A stretch of 64,000 bases of DNA from Silanimonas sp. GTDB taxonomy: Bacteria; Pseudomonadota; Gammaproteobacteria; Xanthomonadales; Xanthomonadaceae. Made by a program: the position numbers and the translations under genes. The stretch is from assembly GCA_018334015.1 (NCBI GenBank), contig JAGXTI010000014.1, positions 124,001 to 188,000 on the forward strand, in the 5' to 3' direction. Below are positions 45,111 to 54,089 of the stretch, piece by piece (positions within the stretch are counted from its first letter, which is position 1; every line of letters begins with the position of its first letter). The notes below the pieces were generated by a model, which searched no databases, was not told where the DNA came from, and saw only the letters and a list, made by a program, of their open reading frames with translations.

Positions 45111-46921
45111 ACCGTGATCGGCCGGGCCGCGTGCATCGGCTGACCGGAGCGGCAGCCGAAGGTTTCGGCGAAGCCCGGCAGTTGCGACAGCGGTCCGTTG
45201 ACCCGCCAGCGTGGCGGGGCGGCTACGCTCTGCTGCGCTTGCACGCGCAACGCGGCCGGGTTTCCGTGCTGCGCCCAGAGCCCGGCCCAGGCCAGGAAGA
45301 AATCACGCTTCGCGGCGGTGTCGGCGGCGGTTTGGGCCTTGTTGAAGGCCGTCCAGGCGAAACTCAGGCCGGCCAGGTCGGCGCGGTTCATCGCCAGCGT
45401 GCGCCGGCCATCGACACGCAGGCCGGGCACGGCCTCGAAGCCGTTGAAGAGGTTGATGAGCCCATTGCCGCGCTCGCCGGCATCGACGGCTTTGCTCAAC
45501 TCGTGACCGACCAGAGCACCGAGGGCACCGTAATCGGCCGCACCCGGTGTGGCGCCGAGCAGGGGCGGAGCAAGGGCGGCAGCACTGATGGCAAGCCGTC
45601 GGCTTGCCGGGTCGAACTGCAGTGACGGGCGCAGGGCCGGGAAGGGCGAGAGCAACGAGGTCTGGCCTTGCAGCACCCGGTCCTGATGCCAGCGTGCGAG
45701 ACGCAGCAGGTTGCCGGCGGGATCGTCGGCAGCGAAGCGCAAGCCACTCCAGTCGGTGGCCGGTGTGGCGCTGCCGGCGAGGTCGATCACCACCTCGGCA
45801 AAACGCGGATCGTGGCCGGCGGCCACCGCCTGCACCTCGCGCACCACGGTCTCGGCGCGGCGGCGCAGGGCAGTGTCGACGAGACGGGCGTTGGCCACTT
45901 CGTCCAGTAGGCCGGGCAATTGCCGGCGCATCGTCTCGGCGAGCAGGGTTTCGGTGTCGGGCGGGCTGGTGAGGCCGCGCAGCACAAGGCCCTCGAACTC
46001 GGCATGGGCGCTGCGCAGAGGCGTTGCCAGCGCCGGAGCCAGACGCAGCAGGGCGCGGGCACGCAGCAGGGCATGCAGGCGCTCCGGACTCGCACTGGAG
46101 GCAAGTTGGGCGAGACGGGTGAAATAGTCCGTATTGAGGACCGCCAGTTCGCGGGTGTCGGCGTCGAGCGCGTCGAGCACAACGCTCACGCCGAGGCCGG
46201 GGAAACGGCGGTCCAGCTCGCGCGGGCGCTGGGTCTGCGGCGCGGCACTGTCCGGCGTGGCGAGAGCCTGGGCCAGTTCGGTCTCGATCTGCACCACCGT
46301 CGCGGCTGCGTTTGCGGCTTCGGCCTCGCCCAGACCGGAGGCCTGCAGCAGGGCTTGCAGATGGGCGCGGTAGCGGTCGAGCAGGGCGCGCAGTTCCGGT
46401 TCCGGACGCAAGTAGAAGGCCGGGTCACCCAAGCCCAGGGGTGCCGGCACAACGGCCAGCGCGCCGCGGCCACCGTCCAGCCGGGTGAACTCGAACAACG
46501 GTGCCAGGCCCAAGGCATGGAACTGCGCCAGAGTCCGTGGCAGATCGCGCGGGCGACGCAGGCTCTGCAGCGGAGCCAGCGCCTGCACCAGTGCCGCTGC
46601 CGAACCGCCATCAAGCCGGTCCGGGCTGGTGCCGGCCGCCCAGAACGCCGCCAACAGGCGCTCGGGTTCATCGCGAGGGTTGGCCACCACCTCGGCCAGC
46701 AGCCGGCGGCGCTGCTCGTTGGCCTGAGCCTCGAACTGACCGAGCCGGCTCAGCACACTGCCATCGGCCGGCAGCGGATGGGCCTGACGCCAGGCGGCGT
46801 TGGCATGGGCGTCGAAATCGAGGCAGGCGGCCGGCGGCTGGGGCGTTCGCGCTTGGGTGGCGGGCAACAGCAGGCTGGTCGCGAGGGCGAGGAGCAGGGC
46901 GGTCCGGGGGGTCGGGCGCAT
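45101..46921 (-). CDS. M13-family metallopeptidase homologue with destroyed zinc site
   Basis: 606 residues with a signal peptide (ALLLALATSLLLPATQA). The body follows PepO / neprilysin order. At its C-terminus FGCRSGQPM and the late ITVW match the family's FHCKxGSPM...VW. The zinc motif HExxH reads HELSK (473-477), so the second His is Lys. ENxAD reads MNRAD (511-515), so the third ligand Glu is Met. The stabilising His of FHC is Gly. The NAFY substrate segment is also lost. The frame is open throughout, so it looks like a maintained pseudo-enzyme rather than a pseudogene. Its tail overlaps rapA by ten bases; it is divergent from the GbsR regulator. Confidence 0.85.
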   Translation of the reverse strand: MRPTPRTALLLALATSLLLPATQARTPQPPAACLDFDAHANAAWRQAHPLPADGSVLSRLGQFEAQANEQRRRLLAEVVANPRDEPERLLAAFWAAGTSPDRLDGGSAAALVQALAPLQSLRRPRDLPRTLAQFHALGLAPLFEFTRLDGGRGALAVVPAPLGLGDPAFYLRPEPELRALLDRYRAHLQALLQASGLGEAEAANAAATVVQIETELAQALATPDSAAPQTQRPRELDRRFPGLGVSVVLDALDADTRELAVLNTDYFTRLAQLASSASPERLHALLRARALLRLAPALATPLRSAHAEFEGLVLRGLTSPPDTETLLAETMRRQLPGLLDEVANARLVDTALRRRAETVVREVQAVAAGHDPRFAEVVIDLAGSATPATDWSGLRFAADDPAGNLLRLARWHQDRVLQGQTSLLSPFPALRPSLQFDPASRRLAISAAALAPPLLGATPGAADYGALGALVGHELSKAVDAGERGNGLINLFNGFEAVPGLRVDGRRTLAMNRADLAGLSFAWTAFNKAQTAADTAAKRDFFLAWAGLWAQHGNPAALRVQAQQSVAAPPRWRVNGPLSQLPGFAETFGCRSGQPMHAARPITVWH

Positions 46922-47018
46922 GGGGGCTTCCGCGGCGGGGGGCAGTATTCTACGCTCTGGCGGCTCGCAGCGTTTGATTTCGCGCACGTTCACTCTGCGC
47001 AGACCGCCAATGCCTAGA

Positions 47019-47038
47019 CTTTCAGGAAATCCTGAAAG
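47019..47038. promoter_or_regulatory. Perfect palindromic operator upstream of gbsR-cydAB
   Basis: CTTTCAGGAAATCCTGAAAG is a perfect 9-bp inverted repeat with a two-base spacer. It starts 32 bp before the regulator's ATG, directly after a TAGACT that could serve as a -10. Winged-helix MarR/GbsR dimers bind sites of this size, so autoregulation by the adjacent regulator is the simplest reading. Confidence 0.7.
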
Positions 47039-47050
47039 AACAGAACTCCC

Positions 47051-47602
47051 ATGCTCACCCCCCTGGTCCAACGCTTTGTCCTGCACTTCGGTGAGATGGG
47101 CAGCCGCTGGGGCATCAACCGCACGGTCGGGCAGATCTACGCCCTGCTGTTCGTCTCGCCGCGGCCGCTGAACGCCGACGAGATCGCCGAGGCGCTGGCC
47201 TTCTCGCGTTCCAACGTCAGCATGGGCCTGAAAGAGCTGCAGAGCTGGCGGCTGGTGAGGTTGCAACACCTGCCCGGCGACCGCCGCGAGTATTTCTCGG
47301 CCCCCGAGGACGTCTGGGCGATCTTCCAGACCCTCGCCGAGGAACGCCGAAAACGCGAGGTCGATCCCACGCTCTCGATGCTGCGCGATGCCCTGCTGGA
47401 GCCGGTTGCTGATCCCGCCGACCAGCACGCACAGGCGCGGATGCGCGAGATGCATGACCTGATCGAACTTGCCACGGGTTGGTTCGAAGAGGTCCGGGCG
47501 ATGGATCGCGAACGTCTGGTCGAGCTGATGCGGCTTGGCCAGAAGGTGGGCAAGTTGCTCGATGCCCGCGACCGTTTCATGGGAGGCAAAGGCCATGTTT
47601 GA
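47051..47602 (+). CDS. GbsR/MarR-family transcriptional regulator
   Basis: 183 residues. The winged helix is at about 25-95: VGQIYALLFVSPRPLNADEI, LAFSRSNVSMGLKELQSWRL (recognition helix), and VRLQHLPGDRREYFSAPEDV (wing). A long helical dimerisation tail follows. The GbsR branch is recognisable from GSRWGINRTVGQIYALL. It overlaps cydA by eight bases, so it is the first gene of the bd-oxidase operon and probably represses it through the palindrome just upstream. The effector is unknown. Confidence 0.93.
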   Translation: MLTPLVQRFVLHFGEMGSRWGINRTVGQIYALLFVSPRPLNADEIAEALAFSRSNVSMGLKELQSWRLVRLQHLPGDRREYFSAPEDVWAIFQTLAEERRKREVDPTLSMLRDALLEPVADPADQHAQARMREMHDLIELATGWFEEVRAMDRERLVELMRLGQKVGKLLDARDRFMGGKGHV

Positions 47603-48977
47603 GAGTCTCGATCCGATCCTGCTGGCGCGCATCCAGTTCGCCGCCAACATCAGTTTCCACATCCTGTTCCCGACCATCACCATCGGTTTGGCCTGGGTGC
47701 TGCTGTTCTTCAAATGGCGCTTCAACAAGACCGGTGACATGAAGTGGATGGAGGCCTACGGCTTCTGGGTCAAGGTGTTCGCGCTCAGCTTCGCGCTCGG
47801 CGTGGTCAGTGGCGTGGTCATGAGCTTCCAGTTCGGTACCAACTGGCCGGGCTTCATGAACACCGTCGGCAACATCGCCGGACCGCTCCTTGCCTACGAG
47901 ATCATGACGGCATTCTTCCTCGAAGCCACCTTCCTCGCCGTCATGCTGTTCGGCTTCCGCCGGGTCAGCAACCGCATCCACACCCTAGCCACCCTGCTGG
48001 TGGCCATCGGTACCTCGATGTCGGCGTTCTGGATCCTGGTGCTGAACTCCTGGATGCACACGCCGGTGGGATTCGAGATGCGTGACGGCGTGGCGCATGC
48101 CACCGACTGGATGGCGATCATCTTCAACCCGTCGATGCCCTATCGCTTCAGTCACATGATGGTGGCCTCGTTCCTGACGGTGTCCTTCCTGATCGCAGGC
48201 CTCTCGGCCTGGCGTTGGTTGCGCGGCGACCGCGCACCCGCGGTCCTTTCGGCGATGCGTACCGGTGTCTACCTCGGTGCTTTGTTGATCCCGTTGCAGA
48301 TCGTCATCGGCGACCTGCATGGTCTCAACACGCTGAAGTACCAGCCGGCCAAGATCGCCGCCATCGAGGCGATCTGGGAAACCGACCGTGGCGTGCCGCT
48401 GGTGTTGTTCGGTTTCCCCGACGAGGAGGAGCGCACCACGCATTTCCCCATCCAGATCCCCTACCTTGCCTCGATCATCCTCACCCACGAGATGGACGGC
48501 GAACTCAAAGGCCTCAACGAGTTCGAGGGTGTGCATCCGCCGGTGGCGCCGGTGTTCTTTGCGTTCCGCATCATGGTCGGCATCGGCATGCTGATGCTGG
48601 TGGTGGGCTTCTGGGGGGCGTGGCGGCTCAAGCGGCACGGCACCCCCACGCCGCTGCTGGCCAAGACCCTGGCATGGATGAGCTTCTCCGGCTGGGTCGC
48701 GGTGATGGCCGGCTGGTACACCACCGAGATCGGTCGCCAGCCCTGGCTGGTGCAGGACGTGCTGCTGACCGTCGATGCAGGGGGTGTGGTGCCGGCACCG
48801 TCGATCCTGATCACCTTGATCGGTTACCTGCTGGTCTATTTGGTGCTGCTGGTCGCCTACCTGAAGGTGATCTTCTACATGGCCGGCAAGGCCGGGCAGC
48901 GTCCGGAAACGGCAAGCGCCGAAGGTCCCGGCGCGGTGCCCTTCGCCGATCCGGCGCTCAGCCGGCAGGAGGGCTGA
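47595..48977 (+). CDS. cydA: Cytochrome bd-type quinol oxidase subunit I (CIO-like)
   Basis: 460 residues from the ATG with GGAGG eight bases upstream. LARIQFAANISFHILFPTIT holds the high-spin haem ligand His. LILTHEMDGEL-type residues (SIILTHEMDGELKGLNEFEG) form a short Q-loop. GWYTTEIGRQPW is the form typical of the cyanide-insensitive (CioA) branch rather than E. coli CydA. Nine membrane helices. It oxidises quinol and reduces O2 to water without pumping protons. One base separates it from cydB. Confidence 0.95.
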   Translation: MFESLDPILLARIQFAANISFHILFPTITIGLAWVLLFFKWRFNKTGDMKWMEAYGFWVKVFALSFALGVVSGVVMSFQFGTNWPGFMNTVGNIAGPLLAYEIMTAFFLEATFLAVMLFGFRRVSNRIHTLATLLVAIGTSMSAFWILVLNSWMHTPVGFEMRDGVAHATDWMAIIFNPSMPYRFSHMMVASFLTVSFLIAGLSAWRWLRGDRAPAVLSAMRTGVYLGALLIPLQIVIGDLHGLNTLKYQPAKIAAIEAIWETDRGVPLVLFGFPDEEERTTHFPIQIPYLASIILTHEMDGELKGLNEFEGVHPPVAPVFFAFRIMVGIGMLMLVVGFWGAWRLKRHGTPTPLLAKTLAWMSFSGWVAVMAGWYTTEIGRQPWLVQDVLLTVDAGGVVPAPSILITLIGYLLVYLVLLVAYLKVIFYMAGKAGQRPETASAEGPGAVPFADPALSRQEG

Positions 48978-48978
48978 A

Positions 48979-50070
48979 ATGGGTCTGGATGCCAGCATCG
49001 TGGCGGCCGCTTCGGTGGCCGCCAGCAGCGCCGCTGCTTGGCCCGGCGCACCCGATCTCGCCACGCCGGCCGGCTGGTTGCCGATCGCCTTCCTCGTGGT
49101 GATGGGCCTGTCGATGTTGGCCTACGTGGTGCTCGACGGCTACGACCTGGGGGTGGGCATCCTGATGCGCGGGGTGCCGGAGGACGAGAAAGACATCATG
49201 GTCGCCTCGATCGGGCCGTTCTGGGACGCCAACGAAACCTGGCTGGTGCTGGGTGTCGGCATCCTGCTGGTGGCTTTTCCGATCGCCCACGGCGTCATCC
49301 TGGGCGCACTCTACCTGCCGATCGCACTGATGCTGTTCGGCCTGATCCTGCGCGGCGTGGCTTTCGAGTTCCGGGTCAAAGCCAAGGCCCAGCACAAGCA
49401 GACCTGGAACCGGGCCTTCTTCGCTGGATCGCTGATCGCCGCTCTGGTGCAGGGCTACATGCTGGGGCTGATGGTGATGGGCTTCGAGCGCAGCCCCGGT
49501 GCGGTGGCCTTCGCCGCCCTGATCGCGGTCTGCCTGGTGGCCGGTTACTGCCTGCTCGGTGCCGGCTGGCTCATCATCAAGGGCGAGGGTGCCTTGCAGC
49601 AGCGTGCGGTGCGCTGGGCGCGCAACAGCCTGTGGTTGACCGCCCTCGGCATTGCCGCGATCTCGCTGGCCACGCCCCTGCTTTCCGAACGCATCTTCGA
49701 CCGCTGGTTCTCCCTGCCTTGGCTGGTGCTGCTGGCACCGATCCCGATCGCCACGGCGGTGCTGTTCTTCATCGTCGATCGCAGTCTGCGCCGGCTGCCC
49801 AAGCGGCTGGCCGAGGGCAACGAGTACGGGGCCTGGGTGCCCTTCGGCGGCACCGTGGGCATCCTGTTGCTGGCCTTCTATGGCCTGGCCTACAGCCTGT
49901 TTCCCTATCTGGTGGTCGATGAGATCAGCATCTGGCAGGCCGCGGCCTCGCCCGAGTCCTTGATGATCATTTTCGTCGGTGCTTGCGTGGTGATCCCGGT
50001 GATCGTCATCTACACGGTCTTCGTCTACCGGGTGTTTTCCGGCAAGGCCCAGCGGCTCGACTACACTTGA
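48979..50070 (+). CDS. cydB: Cytochrome bd-type quinol oxidase subunit II
   Basis: 363 residues. YVVLDGYDLGVGIL near the N-terminus and SIGPFWDANETWLVLGVGIL are the family signatures, and eight or nine membrane helices follow. An N-terminal Ala-rich extension of about 25 residues precedes the fold. No CydX-like small ORF is visible after the stop. Confidence 0.96.
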   Translation: MGLDASIVAAASVAASSAAAWPGAPDLATPAGWLPIAFLVVMGLSMLAYVVLDGYDLGVGILMRGVPEDEKDIMVASIGPFWDANETWLVLGVGILLVAFPIAHGVILGALYLPIALMLFGLILRGVAFEFRVKAKAQHKQTWNRAFFAGSLIAALVQGYMLGLMVMGFERSPGAVAFAALIAVCLVAGYCLLGAGWLIIKGEGALQQRAVRWARNSLWLTALGIAAISLATPLLSERIFDRWFSLPWLVLLAPIPIATAVLFFIVDRSLRRLPKRLAEGNEYGAWVPFGGTVGILLLAFYGLAYSLFPYLVVDEISIWQAAASPESLMIIFVGACVVIPVIVIYTVFVYRVFSGKAQRLDYT

Positions 50071-50124
50071 TCGCGGCACGGACGACCCCGCCCTGCCTTT
50101 CTCATCCCGCCAAGGTATCCACCC

Positions 50125-50718
50125 ATGTCCTCGCGTACCCTGCTCGTTTCCGCCCTTGCCCTCGGTCTTGCCGCCTGCCAGCCCGCCGCCGAGGCTCCGG
50201 CCGCGCCCGAGGCTCCGGCCGCGCCCGAGGCTCCGGCCGCCCCGGCCACGCCCGCGCCGCCGCCAGCTCCGGCCACACCGGTCGCGGACGTCGCCCACAC
50301 CGGCCTGATGGTCCACGAGGCTTGGACCCGGCCACTGGCGCCGGGGGCCACGGTGGCCGCCGGCTACGGCCTGCTGATGAACCACGGCACCGCACCCGAG
50401 CGGTTTGTCGCCGCCCGCGCCGAGGGTGTCGGCCGGGTCGAGATCCACACCATCGAGTCGGTCGACGGGGTGATGCAGATGCGCCCGCTCGAAGGCGGCC
50501 TCGAACTGCCGGTGGACGGCAGCGCCCGGCTGGCCCCCGGTGGCAAGCACCTGATGTTCTTCGAGGTGAGCCGCTCCTGGGCCGAGGGCGAGCGCATTCC
50601 CGTCACCCTGGTCTTCGAGAGCGGCGCCGAACTGGTGGTCGAGTTCGCGGTCCTGGCCCAGGCGCCGGCCGGTGCGGTCGAGGCCGGCCACGGCGAGCAT
50701 GCCCACCACGCGCACTGA
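50125..50718 (+). CDS. PCuAC-family copper chaperone lipoprotein with Pro-Ala linker
   Basis: 197 residues. The signal SALALGLAAC has a lipobox. A Pro/Ala/Glu linker of about 35 residues, encoded by an 18-bp tandem repeat, leads to the PCuAC (DUF461) domain. Copper-ligand region: VEIHTIESVDGVMQMRPLEG then PGGKHLMFFEV, close to the H-M-x10-M-x21-H-x-M pattern but with Thr at the first Met position. The C-terminus is His-rich (HGEHAHHAH). PCuAC delivers Cu(I) to copper oxidases; here it follows a bd oxidase that uses no copper, so its client is elsewhere or its job is copper buffering (inference). Confidence 0.88.
   Translation: MSSRTLLVSALALGLAACQPAAEAPAAPEAPAAPEAPAAPATPAPPPAPATPVADVAHTGLMVHEAWTRPLAPGATVAAGYGLLMNHGTAPERFVAARAEGVGRVEIHTIESVDGVMQMRPLEGGLELPVDGSARLAPGGKHLMFFEVSRSWAEGERIPVTLVFESGAELVVEFAVLAQAPAGAVEAGHGEHAHHAH
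50191..50244 (+). repeat. Three tandem 18-bp units encoding the Pro-Ala linker
   Basis: The unit GAGGCTCCGGCCGCGCCC occurs twice exactly and a third time with a changed end. It encodes EAPAAP repeats in the PCuAC lipoprotein. Repeat number probably varies between strains by slippage. Confidence 0.8.
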
Positions 50719-50829
50719 GCCGCTCTGGCGATGACGCCGCGTTCACGACTGTGACAGGGCGGCGTCACTGCCATCGCTCCGTAACACGGCTGCCACAGAA
50801 TGCGCCGGTCCTCGCCGCCGGCCATTCCC

Positions 50830-53778
50830 ATGAAGCGTTCCGCCGCCATCGCCCTGTCCAGCCTCGCGATCGCCGTCAAGCTGGCTCTTTCCCCCGTCGC
50901 CGCCCAGTCGCCCGCCACCGGTGCGGTGGTGCAGGCCCAGCCGCGTGGTGCGGCAGCGGTGTGGATCTACGTCTGGCGTGCCGGCCAGCCGGCGGCGGGC
51001 GTCGAGGCCCGTCTGGGTGCCCGCCTGCTCGGCGTCACCACGGCCCAGGGCGTGGTCGGTGGCGCGGCCACGGTCGGGCCGCAGACCGTCGAGATCCGTG
51101 ACGGCGAGCGGCGCTTCGAGGTGCCGCTCGACCTTGCCGCCGACGAGCAGGTGCAGATCGCCGTGCAACTGGTGCCCGGCCGTGCCCCGGTCTACACCCT
51201 GCGCAGCTCGCGCACCGGCACCCGCACGGTCGATCTCAACCAGGCCGAGGCCGTCACCGATCCGACGCAGGCCGCAGCACGTCCTGAGGCCCGCCTCGAC
51301 GCCGTCGAAGTGCAGGGCGAGGCCATGCGCCTCGACGATCAGGCCGCTTATGTCGATCTGGAGCGTATGTCGGTGTCGGTCGACGACACCCTCTCGATCG
51401 AGCAGATTGCCCGTGCCGGCGACACCGACGCCGCCGTGGCCCTGCGCCGCGTGACCGGCCTGACACTGGTCAACAACCGCTTCATCTACGTGCGTGGCCT
51501 GGGCGAGCGCTATTCCTCGGTGCTGCTCAACGGTGCCACCATCCCTTCGCCGGACCCGACCCGCCGCGTGGTGCCGCTCGACCTGTTTCCGACCGATGTG
51601 CTGGAAGGCGTGGTCGTGCAGAAGACCTACACCGCCGACATGCCGGGCGAGTTCGGCGGCGGCACCATCCAGTTGCGCACCCGCTCGGTGCCGCTGCAGC
51701 CTTTCTTCCGCGTCTCGGCCACCGTTGGCGGCAATCAGGGCACGACCTTCGAGGACGGCCTGCGTTACGGTGGCGGCAGCGCCGACTGGACCGGTCGTGA
51801 TGATGGCACCCGCGCGCCCGATCCGACCCTCGACGCCCTGCGCCGCGCCGGTGGCATCTTCGCCGGCCGCAGCTTCGCCAATCCGGACGGTTTCACCCCG
51901 GCCCAGATCGAGGCCGTGGGTGAGCGGGTTGCCGCCAACGGCCGCTACAACACCTTCCCGCAGACGATCGGCCCCGATCTCGGTGCCTCGATGTCGGCCG
52001 GCCAGCGTTTCGAGATCAACGACGAGGTCCGTCTCGGCGTGATGGGGGCCGTGCGTTACTCGCAGGGCTGGGAGAGCCGCGAGGAGGAACGCCGGGTGTT
52101 CCAGGCCAGCCAGGCCGGTCTCGCCGTGTTCAGCGACCTCGACCTGCGCAGCACGACCCGCGAGATCGACGTTTCGGCCTTCACCGTGCTCGGCCTCGAA
52201 CTCGGCTCCGACCACCGCCTCAGCCTGACCTCGATGCTGCTCCGCCAGACCGAGGACGAAGCCCGCGAAACCACCGGTCTCAACGACGCCCAGTTCCTGC
52301 AGAGCTACCGCCTCGAATGGGTCGAGAACAGCCTGCGCTCGCACCAGTTGGCCGGCAGTCACCGGCTGCCCTGGTTCGGCGAGATGGCCGATTTCGAGTG
52401 GCAGTACACCGATGCTTTCGCCCGCCGCTTCGCGCCCAATCAGCGCGAGTACGGCTTCAACCTCGATGCGCGGGGTGGCCGCAGCTTCCGCGACAACGAG
52501 CAGAGCTGGGCCAATCTCGACGACGATGTGCGCTCGCTCGACACCGGCTTCATGGCGCCGTTCGCGCTGGCCGACGGCAACATCTTCGGCACCTTCGAGG
52601 TGAATGCCGGCCGCAGTGAGCGTGAGCGCGACTCCTACCTGCGGCGCTACCGTTTCAATGCCAACCTGGTGCCCATGGCTGTGCTCGGCCTGCCAAGCCT
52701 CGGTGACATGCTGGTGCCGGCCAACATCGGCCCGACCGGGTTCACGCTCGAGGAAAACACCCAGTCGACCGACAACTACGTGGCCGACCAGCGGATCGAC
52801 TACATCGCTCTCAGCACCGACATCACCTTCAACGACCGCTACCGGATCAACCTGGGTGTTCGCCGCGAAGCCAACGACCAGGGAGTTTCCACCTTCGACA
52901 TCCAGGGCGTCCGGCCGCCGGTCGAGGCCCGCATCGACGAAGTCGACCTGCTGCCGGCGGTCGGTGCCACCTGGATGATCAATGACGAGCAGCAGTTCCG
53001 TCTGGCTTGGAGCCGCACCCTGTCGCGGCCGGATTTCCGCGAACTCAGCCCGGCGCCTTTCCTTGACCCGATCCTCGACATCATCACGGTCGGCAACCCG
53101 AACTTGGTCACGGCCACGATCACCAACATGGACCTGCGCTGGGAGCGCTATTTCTCGGCCGATGAATCGCTGTCGGTGGCGCTGTTCCGCAAGCAGTTCG
53201 ACAATCCGATTGAAAAGCAGCTTTTCCCCGGCTCGGGCTCACTGATCCTGACCTACGCCAACGCCGATTCGGCGACCAACCAGGGCGTCGAGATCGACGT
53301 GTTCCACCGCCTCGGTTTCGCCAATGACTGGTTCGGCGACGCGGTCGATCTTTCCGACTGGTTCGTGGCCGCCAACTACGCCTGGATCGAATCCGAGATC
53401 CGCCTCGACCCGGCACGCTCGGGTTTCAACACCAGCCTCAGCCGCCCGCTCGAGGGCCAGTCGCCGTATGTCATCAACCTGCAGGTCGGTTACAACGACC
53501 CTGACGGTGTGCACGACCTTGCCCTGTCCTTCAACCGCAGCGGTGAGCGCATCGTCCAGGTCGGTGTCGATACCCAGCCGGACGTCTACGAGCAGCCGGC
53601 CAATTCGCTCGACTTCAACTGGCGCTGGCAGTTCGCCCAAGATTGGTCGGCGCGGATGCGCCTGCGCAACCTGCTCGATCCCGAAGTCCGTTTCATGCAG
53701 GGCGACGGCGTGCTTCGCGAGTTCCAGCGTGGCCGCGAGCTGGCTTTCAGCTTCGAGTGGTCGCCCGCCCGCGACTGA
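50830..53778 (+). CDS. TonB-dependent outer-membrane receptor
   Basis: 982 residues from MKRSAAIALSSLAIAV, with a signal peptide ending near PVAAQ. A carboxypeptidase-regulatory-like N-domain (about 40-130) precedes the plug: VTGLTLVNNRFIYVRGLGER, YSSVLLNGATIPSPDP, FPTDVLEGVVVQKTYTADMP, GEFGGGTIQLRTR. The 22-strand barrel follows to the C-terminus. The last residues FEWSPARD end in Asp rather than the usual aromatic. This GLGERYSS/GTIPSPDP receptor class imports carbohydrates, metals or peptides in Lysobacterales; the substrate is not readable. It follows the copper chaperone by about 110 bp, with an inverted repeat GTGAC-N8-GTCAC in the gap. Confidence 0.94.
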   Translation: MKRSAAIALSSLAIAVKLALSPVAAQSPATGAVVQAQPRGAAAVWIYVWRAGQPAAGVEARLGARLLGVTTAQGVVGGAATVGPQTVEIRDGERRFEVPLDLAADEQVQIAVQLVPGRAPVYTLRSSRTGTRTVDLNQAEAVTDPTQAAARPEARLDAVEVQGEAMRLDDQAAYVDLERMSVSVDDTLSIEQIARAGDTDAAVALRRVTGLTLVNNRFIYVRGLGERYSSVLLNGATIPSPDPTRRVVPLDLFPTDVLEGVVVQKTYTADMPGEFGGGTIQLRTRSVPLQPFFRVSATVGGNQGTTFEDGLRYGGGSADWTGRDDGTRAPDPTLDALRRAGGIFAGRSFANPDGFTPAQIEAVGERVAANGRYNTFPQTIGPDLGASMSAGQRFEINDEVRLGVMGAVRYSQGWESREEERRVFQASQAGLAVFSDLDLRSTTREIDVSAFTVLGLELGSDHRLSLTSMLLRQTEDEARETTGLNDAQFLQSYRLEWVENSLRSHQLAGSHRLPWFGEMADFEWQYTDAFARRFAPNQREYGFNLDARGGRSFRDNEQSWANLDDDVRSLDTGFMAPFALADGNIFGTFEVNAGRSERERDSYLRRYRFNANLVPMAVLGLPSLGDMLVPANIGPTGFTLEENTQSTDNYVADQRIDYIALSTDITFNDRYRINLGVRREANDQGVSTFDIQGVRPPVEARIDEVDLLPAVGATWMINDEQQFRLAWSRTLSRPDFRELSPAPFLDPILDIITVGNPNLVTATITNMDLRWERYFSADESLSVALFRKQFDNPIEKQLFPGSGSLILTYANADSATNQGVEIDVFHRLGFANDWFGDAVDLSDWFVAANYAWIESEIRLDPARSGFNTSLSRPLEGQSPYVINLQVGYNDPDGVHDLALSFNRSGERIVQVGVDTQPDVYEQPANSLDFNWRWQFAQDWSARMRLRNLLDPEVRFMQGDGVLREFQRGRELAFSFEWSPARD

Positions 53779-53799
53779 AGCTCGCGCAAGGCAATGCCC

Positions 53800-53831
53800 A
53801 ACGAGGCCGCCCAGGGGCGGCTTCGTTGTTT
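53800..53831 (+). terminator. Intrinsic terminator after the TonB receptor
   Basis: AACGAGGCCGCCC pairs with GGGCGGCTTCGTT (13 bp, one G-T pair, tight loop), followed by GTTT. The rest of the roughly 310 bp up to serA shows no convincing gene. Confidence 0.7.
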
Positions 53832-54089
53832 GCGGGCTTCCCAAGTGGAGGCAAGCTGCCGTAGTTTGGACGGGCTGTTCAGGACTCCCATGCGTATGAC
53901 GCCCCGTCTCCTGACCGTGCAATGGCCTTTCCACCGGCCCTTCCACCGTCAATCCGCCACCGCCCTGTTGTTGCCCTTGCGCCGTCGCGGTGGAGCGTCT
54001 CCCGTGGGTTTTCCGTCGATCCCCTCCCGCGCTGGCCGTTCTGGCCGCCGCACCTGTTCCCGACGTTTCCCCCACCCACGGAGTGTTCC

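Noticed and set aside
45101-47740. N-terminal extension of the M13-family frame through the GbsR gene
   Set aside because: The signal peptide starts at 46921. The region before it is antisense to a clear winged-helix regulator.
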